The notes under the pieces: model-generated
Seen by the model: the letters and a program-made list of their open reading frames with translations, nothing else
Database searches by the model: none
What the model was told of the DNA's origin: nothing
Shown: positions 60,621 through 64,000 of the stretch, piece by piece
Layout: every line of letters starts with the position of its first letter
Numbering within the stretch: the first letter of the stretch is position 1
Program-made: the position numbers and the translations under genes
NCBI RefSeq assembly: GCF_900116415.1
Contig: NZ_FPAP01000007.1
Coordinates: 55,169-119,168 of the forward strand
Direction of reading: 5' to 3'
Length of the DNA stretch: 64,000 nt
DNA from: Chryseobacterium formosense
Lineage (GTDB): Bacteria; Bacteroidota; Bacteroidia; Flavobacteriales; Weeksellaceae

Positions 60621-61178
60621 ATGAAAAATTTTAAAACACTTTTCACTTTTGCGGTTGTCTTACTTTTTAGTTTGACTAATGCTCAGAAAATCGGGGTTAT
60701 AGATACTCAGTATATCTTAGACAAAATGCCCGAATATAAAGAAGCAGAAGCAAGATTAAATTCTCAGATCGATACTTGGGAACAAGATCTTCAGAGATTA
60801 CAGTCTGAATACGAGCAAAAAAAATCAGCATTCGAAAACGAAAGGGTTTTGCTTATCGGTGATCAGCTTAAGCTTAGAGAAAAGGAAGTTTTAGATTTAG
60901 AAAAAAATATCAAAACAACAACCAGTTTAAGGTTTGGTAAAACAGGAGAAATCAATCAGCTGAGAGCAAATCTTGTAGAGCCGTTTGAAGATCAGATCTG
61001 GACTGCAATGCGCACCGTTATAGAAAAAAATGGTTTAGGCATTGTACTTGATAAAACCAAAGATAATGTTGTTTTTTATCAGCCAAGATATGATTACACA
61101 GACAAAGTTTTAGACGTTCTGATGAAAGGTTCTGGCGATAAAGGAGACAAAAAAGAAAAGAAAACCAATAAAAAATAG
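60621..61178 (+). CDS. OmpH/Skp family periplasmic chaperone 1
   Basis: 185 residues with a signal peptide ending LTNAQ (about residue 22). KIGVIDTQYILDKMPEYKEA is the Skp start and is followed by a long coiled coil (about 45-120: RLQSEYEQKKSAFENERVLLI and so on), then GLGIVLDKTKDNVVFYQP. It would hold unfolded outer membrane proteins for BamA, whose gene ends 5 bases upstream. The C-terminus is a Lys-rich tail (DKGDKKEKKTNKK) that the second copy lacks. Confidence 0.92.
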   Translation: MKNFKTLFTFAVVLLFSLTNAQKIGVIDTQYILDKMPEYKEAEARLNSQIDTWEQDLQRLQSEYEQKKSAFENERVLLIGDQLKLREKEVLDLEKNIKTTTSLRFGKTGEINQLRANLVEPFEDQIWTAMRTVIEKNGLGIVLDKTKDNVVFYQPRYDYTDKVLDVLMKGSGDKGDKKEKKTNKK

Positions 61179-61251
61179 TAAAAGTTTTTTCAATACTTAA
61201 CTTTTACCTAAATTTAAAATCTAAAAACAAATTAATTATTTATTACCCGTT

Positions 61252-61755
61252 ATGAAAAAATTAAGTGTATTATTTGCAGCAGTAGTGATGGTAGCGTCTG
61301 TAGGTATGGCAAAAGCTCAAAAAATTGCTACTATGGATGTTGCAGGTATTCTTAATGCAATGCCAGAAAAAAAGAAAGCAGATACAGAAATTACAACTTT
61401 TGTGAATGGAAAGCAAGCTGAAATAAAGAAAAAAGCTGACGCAGCACAAGCAAAGTATGAAGGCTATACTAAAGAAGCGCAAACTAAAACTGAAGCTGAA
61501 AACAAAGCAAGAATGGAAGAAATGCAGAAACTTCAGCAAGAGCTAGCTCAGATGGAAGACAAAATGAGAAAAGACGCTACTGCTAAGCAAGATGCTTTGT
61601 TCGAGCCTATCGAGAAAAAATTGATGGAAGCTGTAACGAAGGTTGCTAAAGCAAATGGTTATGAGTACGTAATGGACGTAAACTCTACTGGTCTTGTTTA
61701 CAAAGGAGGTCCGGATGCTACTGCAGCTGTGAAAAAAGAATTAGCTCTTCCTTAA
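61252..61755 (+). CDS. OmpH/Skp family periplasmic chaperone 2
   Basis: 167 residues with a signal peptide (MKKLSVLFAAVVMVASVGMAKAQ). KIATMDVAGILNAMPEKKKA and a coiled coil rich in Lys, Glu and Ala (about 45-125) are followed by GYEYVMDVNSTGLVYKGGP. It is a diverged tandem copy of the chaperone 73 bases upstream; a hairpin with arms GTAAAAGTT and AACTTTTAC spans the gap. Two Skp genes after bamA are common in Bacteroidota. It ends before a strong terminator. Confidence 0.92.
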   Translation: MKKLSVLFAAVVMVASVGMAKAQKIATMDVAGILNAMPEKKKADTEITTFVNGKQAEIKKKADAAQAKYEGYTKEAQTKTEAENKARMEEMQKLQQELAQMEDKMRKDATAKQDALFEPIEKKLMEAVTKVAKANGYEYVMDVNSTGLVYKGGPDATAAVKKELALP

Positions 61756-61780
61756 TTGAAGATATTAACAAACATTTATA

Positions 61781-61813
61781 AAAACCACCACTACTTTTAG
61801 AGGTGGTTTTTTT
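61781..61813 (+). terminator. Rho-independent terminator of the uppS-bamA-skp operon
   Basis: 9-bp stem AAAACCACC with GGTGGTTTT, extended by CT/AG inside, then a T-run. The T-run runs straight into the next promoter box. Confidence 0.9.
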
Positions 61814-61820
61814 ATTTTTG
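61813..61820 (+). promoter_or_regulatory. -7 promoter box overlapping a terminator
   Basis: TATTTTTG followed by CGCT, 4 bases before ATG 61825. Its first T is the last T of the terminator run; the transcript would start at or near the start codon, a nearly leaderless mRNA. Confidence 0.5.
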
Positions 61821-61824
61821 CGCT

Positions 61825-62310
61825 ATGGAAAAAGAAGTATCAACAACTGTAAAAGTTAGGTTCAGTGATTGCGACCCGATCGGGCATTTGAATAATGTAA
61901 AATATTTAGATTATATGTTCAATGCAAGAGAAGATCATGTAGAAACATTTTACGGTTTTACTTACGAAGAATATACTAAAAAAACAGGCTGCACCTGGAT
62001 CGCAATTCAGAATGAGATTGCTTATCTGAAAGAAGTAAGATATAATAATCAGGTGGTGATCAGCAGCAAAACAATCGAAGTAGCAGACAGAACGGCAAAA
62101 GTGGAGATTCTTATGAAAAGTCTTGACGAAAAAACTGTTCATGCAGTACTTTGGGTTACGGTGATCTATTTTAATGTTAAAACAAGAAGATCAGAAATTC
62201 ATCCTGAAGACATTAAAGAAACATTCGGTAAGTTCTATGTAGATTTAGAACAGAAAGATTTCCAGTCGAGAGTGAAGTTTCTGAGATCACAAAACGCAAA
62301 AAATTCATAA
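61825..62310 (+). CDS. Acyl-CoA thioesterase, hotdog fold
   Basis: 161 residues. VKVRFSDCDPIGHLNNVKYLDYMFNARE is the 4-hydroxybenzoyl-CoA thioesterase family signature, with Asp in SDCD and the GHLNNxxY helix; TKKTGCTWIAIQNEIAYLKEV and KTVHAVLWVTVIYFNVK follow in the usual order. It cleaves acyl-CoA; the natural substrate is unknown. It lies 9 bases before rfbD and has its own promoter box. It is only distantly similar to the pigment-cluster thioesterase at 20504-20923. Confidence 0.9.
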   Translation: MEKEVSTTVKVRFSDCDPIGHLNNVKYLDYMFNAREDHVETFYGFTYEEYTKKTGCTWIAIQNEIAYLKEVRYNNQVVISSKTIEVADRTAKVEILMKSLDEKTVHAVLWVTVIYFNVKTRRSEIHPEDIKETFGKFYVDLEQKDFQSRVKFLRSQNAKNS

Positions 62311-62319
62311 TTTAACCAA

Positions 62320-63180
62320 ATGAAAAAAATACTAGTAATAGGAGGTAACGGACAGTTGGGAAACTGCATCAGAAAAATTGCATCGGATTTCGAAAATCAA
62401 TATGAGTTTACTTTTACAGATTCACAAACTTTAGATATTACAAACCGCGATCAGATCAATGATTTCTTTTACGATCTGAAGCCCGATTTTTGCATCAATG
62501 CATCAGCTTACACTGCAGTAGATCTTGCAGAAAAGGAAGAAGAAAAAGCTTTTGCCGTAAATGCAGAAGGCGTTGGTAATTTGGCTGAGGCCTGTGCAGA
62601 TTACAAAACAGTTTTAATACATGTTTCTACCGACTACGTTTTCGATGGAGAGACCAACTTAGATTATTCCGAAGATGATTTTACAAATCCTATCGGAGTT
62701 TATGGTAAATCTAAACTGACAGGTGAAGAGCTGGCTTTAGAAAACAACCCTAAAACAATTATTCTGAGAACATCATGGCTCTATTCTGAGTTTAATAAAA
62801 ATTTTGTGAAAACAATGCTGAACTTATTTTCACAAAAAGACGAACTCGGAATCGTAGCAGATCAATTTGGTCAACCTACAAATGCTAACGATCTTGCAGA
62901 AGCAATTATGACGATTATCGAAAAGCCGAACAAAATTTTTGGTGTTTTTCATTTCTCAAACTATCCGGAAACTACCTGGTTTGAATTTGCCAAAAAAATC
63001 GCTGAATTTTCAAAATCATCAGTGAAATTAAATGCGTTGACTACAGATCAGTACCCAACTCCCGCAAAAAGACCAAAAAGAAGCACAATGTCTTTAGATA
63101 AAATTGAAAAAATCTACAATATCGAACCAAAACATTGGGAAAACAGTTTGGAAGATTGCGTTAATATACTTTCACAATAA
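62320..63180 (+). CDS. rfbD: dTDP-4-dehydrorhamnose reductase
   Basis: 286 residues. VIGGNGQLGNCI (8-14 is the NADPH loop GGNGQLG), STDYVFDG and YGKSK (Tyr128, Lys132) form the extended SDR pattern; LRTSWLYSEFNKNFVKTML and DQFGQPTNANDLAEAI are family-specific. It makes dTDP-L-rhamnose for surface polysaccharides. The other rhamnose genes (rfbA, rfbB, rfbC) are not in this window. It is followed after 1 base by a secreted protein gene. Confidence 0.93.
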   Translation: MKKILVIGGNGQLGNCIRKIASDFENQYEFTFTDSQTLDITNRDQINDFFYDLKPDFCINASAYTAVDLAEKEEEKAFAVNAEGVGNLAEACADYKTVLIHVSTDYVFDGETNLDYSEDDFTNPIGVYGKSKLTGEELALENNPKTIILRTSWLYSEFNKNFVKTMLNLFSQKDELGIVADQFGQPTNANDLAEAIMTIIEKPNKIFGVFHFSNYPETTWFEFAKKIAEFSKSSVKLNALTTDQYPTPAKRPKRSTMSLDKIEKIYNIEPKHWENSLEDCVNILSQ

Positions 63181-63181
63181 A

Positions 63182-63865
63182 ATGAATATCAAAACTTTTA
63201 CAGTCTGTATTTTTATGTTCGCTGCCGTAATGATCAGCGCACAGAATATTTTCCTTACCAAAGTTGAAAAAACAAAAGAAAATAAAGACAAATATCTTAT
63301 AAAAATAGATCCGAAGAATTCTTCTGCAGAATATTTGGGAGAAATAGATGTACAGGGTTTTTCGAATGATGATATGGATGTTTTTTACAGAATCTACAAT
63401 AAAGCTAAAGAAATTGGTGCAAATGCTTTTGCGTTCCAGCCTTTTGAAACGGTAGATGAAAAAAATCAGTCATTCAATCCGTCAAACTATAAGATGAAAC
63501 TTTATTATATTTCAAAAGAAGAATATTCAAAACCTTCCGACGAAATATATTTGTTCTCCTCTTCTGCAAAATCTCAGACAATAAGTATTAATAAAAAAGA
63601 TTATGTACTTCCGTCACGATCGTTTACTGTCCTGAAAACTATTCCGGGTGAAATTTATACCATATCTACAAAGAAATTGTTAGGTTCCACCATCAAAGTT
63701 TCGGGTAAACCAGAATCTACAGCACAATATTATCAGGTTTCGTCTTTGAAAGTGCGCTCCAATACTTTTGGCGAGCCGGGTATCAATCTTAAATCTGGAG
63801 ACATCATCGGACTCGACAGATCTTTTGGCGATTTTCTCAGAATGATCTACACCGAAAACAAATAA
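63182..63865 (+). CDS. Secreted protein of unknown function after rfbD
   Basis: 227 residues from ATG 63182, which opens a signal peptide (MNIKTFTVCIFMFAAVMISAQ); the frame extends upstream only inside rfbD. The mature part has EYLGEIDVQGFSNDDMDVFY and YNKAKEIGANAFAFQPF, where AKEIGANAF is like the helix of small heavy-metal-binding (YbjQ-type) folds, then a beta-rich C-terminal half. I cannot name it. It ends 51 bases before the structured element at the window's right edge. Confidence 0.75.
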   Translation: MNIKTFTVCIFMFAAVMISAQNIFLTKVEKTKENKDKYLIKIDPKNSSAEYLGEIDVQGFSNDDMDVFYRIYNKAKEIGANAFAFQPFETVDEKNQSFNPSNYKMKLYYISKEEYSKPSDEIYLFSSSAKSQTISINKKDYVLPSRSFTVLKTIPGEIYTISTKKLLGSTIKVSGKPESTAQYYQVSSLKVRSNTFGEPGINLKSGDIIGLDRSFGDFLRMIYTENK

Positions 63866-63916
63866 TTCACATCCTTTATATTTCATACCTCCGACTTATC
63901 TGGGGTATTTTTCTTA

Positions 63917-63994
63917 GGAGCTATTTCCCGCTCTCCACTATATCTTTTGCTCTTCGTTGCTCATCACAAAAGGATGCCGTTACGATCGGGGCTA
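63917..63994 (-). ncRNA. Structured repeat element B
   Basis: On the minus strand TAGCCCCGATCGTAACGGC, a variable middle (CTTTTG...CAAAAG arms) and AGCGGGAAATAGCTCC repeat the two boxes of element A at 11611-11720. It lies downstream of the secreted-protein gene, on the opposite strand, and may run to the edge of a further element outside the window. Confidence 0.5.
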
Positions 63995-64000
63995 GGGTTG

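Noticed and set aside
61178..61207. Hairpin between the two Skp genes (arms GTAAAAGTT/AACTTTTAC) as terminator
   Set aside because: No T-run follows and the stem is all weak pairs; it may modulate expression, but it is not supported as a terminator.

Overview
The window looks like chromosome of a flavobacterium close to Chryseobacterium (Bacteroidota, Weeksellaceae). The reasons are AT-rich DNA, many genes preceded by a Bacteroidota-type -7 box (TAnnTTTG) and no clear Shine-Dalgarno sequences, a type IX secretion sorting domain, a tyrosine ammonia-lyase very like the one from Flavobacterium johnsoniae, and an almost complete flexirubin (aryl polyene plus dialkylresorcinol) pigment cluster. 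No rRNA, tRNA, prophage, insertion sequence or CRISPR array was seen. The genus is inferred, not proven.

Region 1 (1-24930) is the main flexirubin/aryl-polyene locus. A rightward arm (2-11589) carries an AMP-forming aryl-acid ligase (cut by the window edge), a secreted protein, a leftward FAD halogenase, tyrosine ammonia-lyase, a ketoreductase, a ketosynthase, an acyl carrier protein, an LpxL-type acyltransferase, a phytoene-desaturase-like oxidoreductase and a lipoprotein acyltransferase of the C45 family. A leftward arm (24930-11773) carries an HTH-like small protein, a BtrH-like acyltransferase, an ABC transporter, a thioesterase, ketosynthase, ketosynthase-like protein, ACP, ketosynthase, chain-length-factor-like protein, polysaccharide deacetylase-like protein, LolA-like carrier, a lipoprotein, a dehydratase and a GT2-DUF2062 glycosyltransferase. 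The arms converge on a 24-bp perfect hairpin at 11641-11691. Together they would make 4-coumarate from tyrosine, activate it, extend it by repeated ketosynthase/ketoreductase/dehydratase cycles on ACP, halogenate it and move it to the outer membrane.

Region 2 (24931-30601) holds unrelated genes: a small membrane protein, a VOC protein, an M16 protease, a TPR protein and a small hypothetical. Region 3 (37355-30602, leftward operon) returns to flexirubin: an MMPL exporter fused to a PlsC acyltransferase, DarA, DarB and two hotdog proteins. DarA and DarB make the dialkylresorcinol half of the pigment.

Region 4 (37538-43318) has a polytopic membrane protein, an EpsG-like polymerase and a large two-module secreted protein with a type IX sorting domain. 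Region 5 (43577-49188) has topA, a HEAT-like secreted protein, a VOC protein and a Tat-exported glycosidase-like propeller protein. Region 6 (49489-56186) has a degenerate arginase-fold protein and an exopolysaccharide set: GT2, WecA-like transferase, Wza-like export lipoprotein, and a Wzc-like tyrosine kinase with a (Gly-Tyr)9 tail. Region 7 (56403-63865) is an envelope-assembly run: DUF6089 barrel, uppS, bamA, two Skp/OmpH chaperones, a thioesterase, rfbD and a secreted hypothetical protein.

The intergenic DNA carries several repeat families: a structured element present near 11.6 kb and at the right edge, REP-like 'agcgaagcgaag' elements, 'CTTTGTG' repeats that bracket a GxxExxY gene, and 'TGTCAAAG' palindromes. 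Several start codons were moved downstream because the longer reading frame runs through such repeats.
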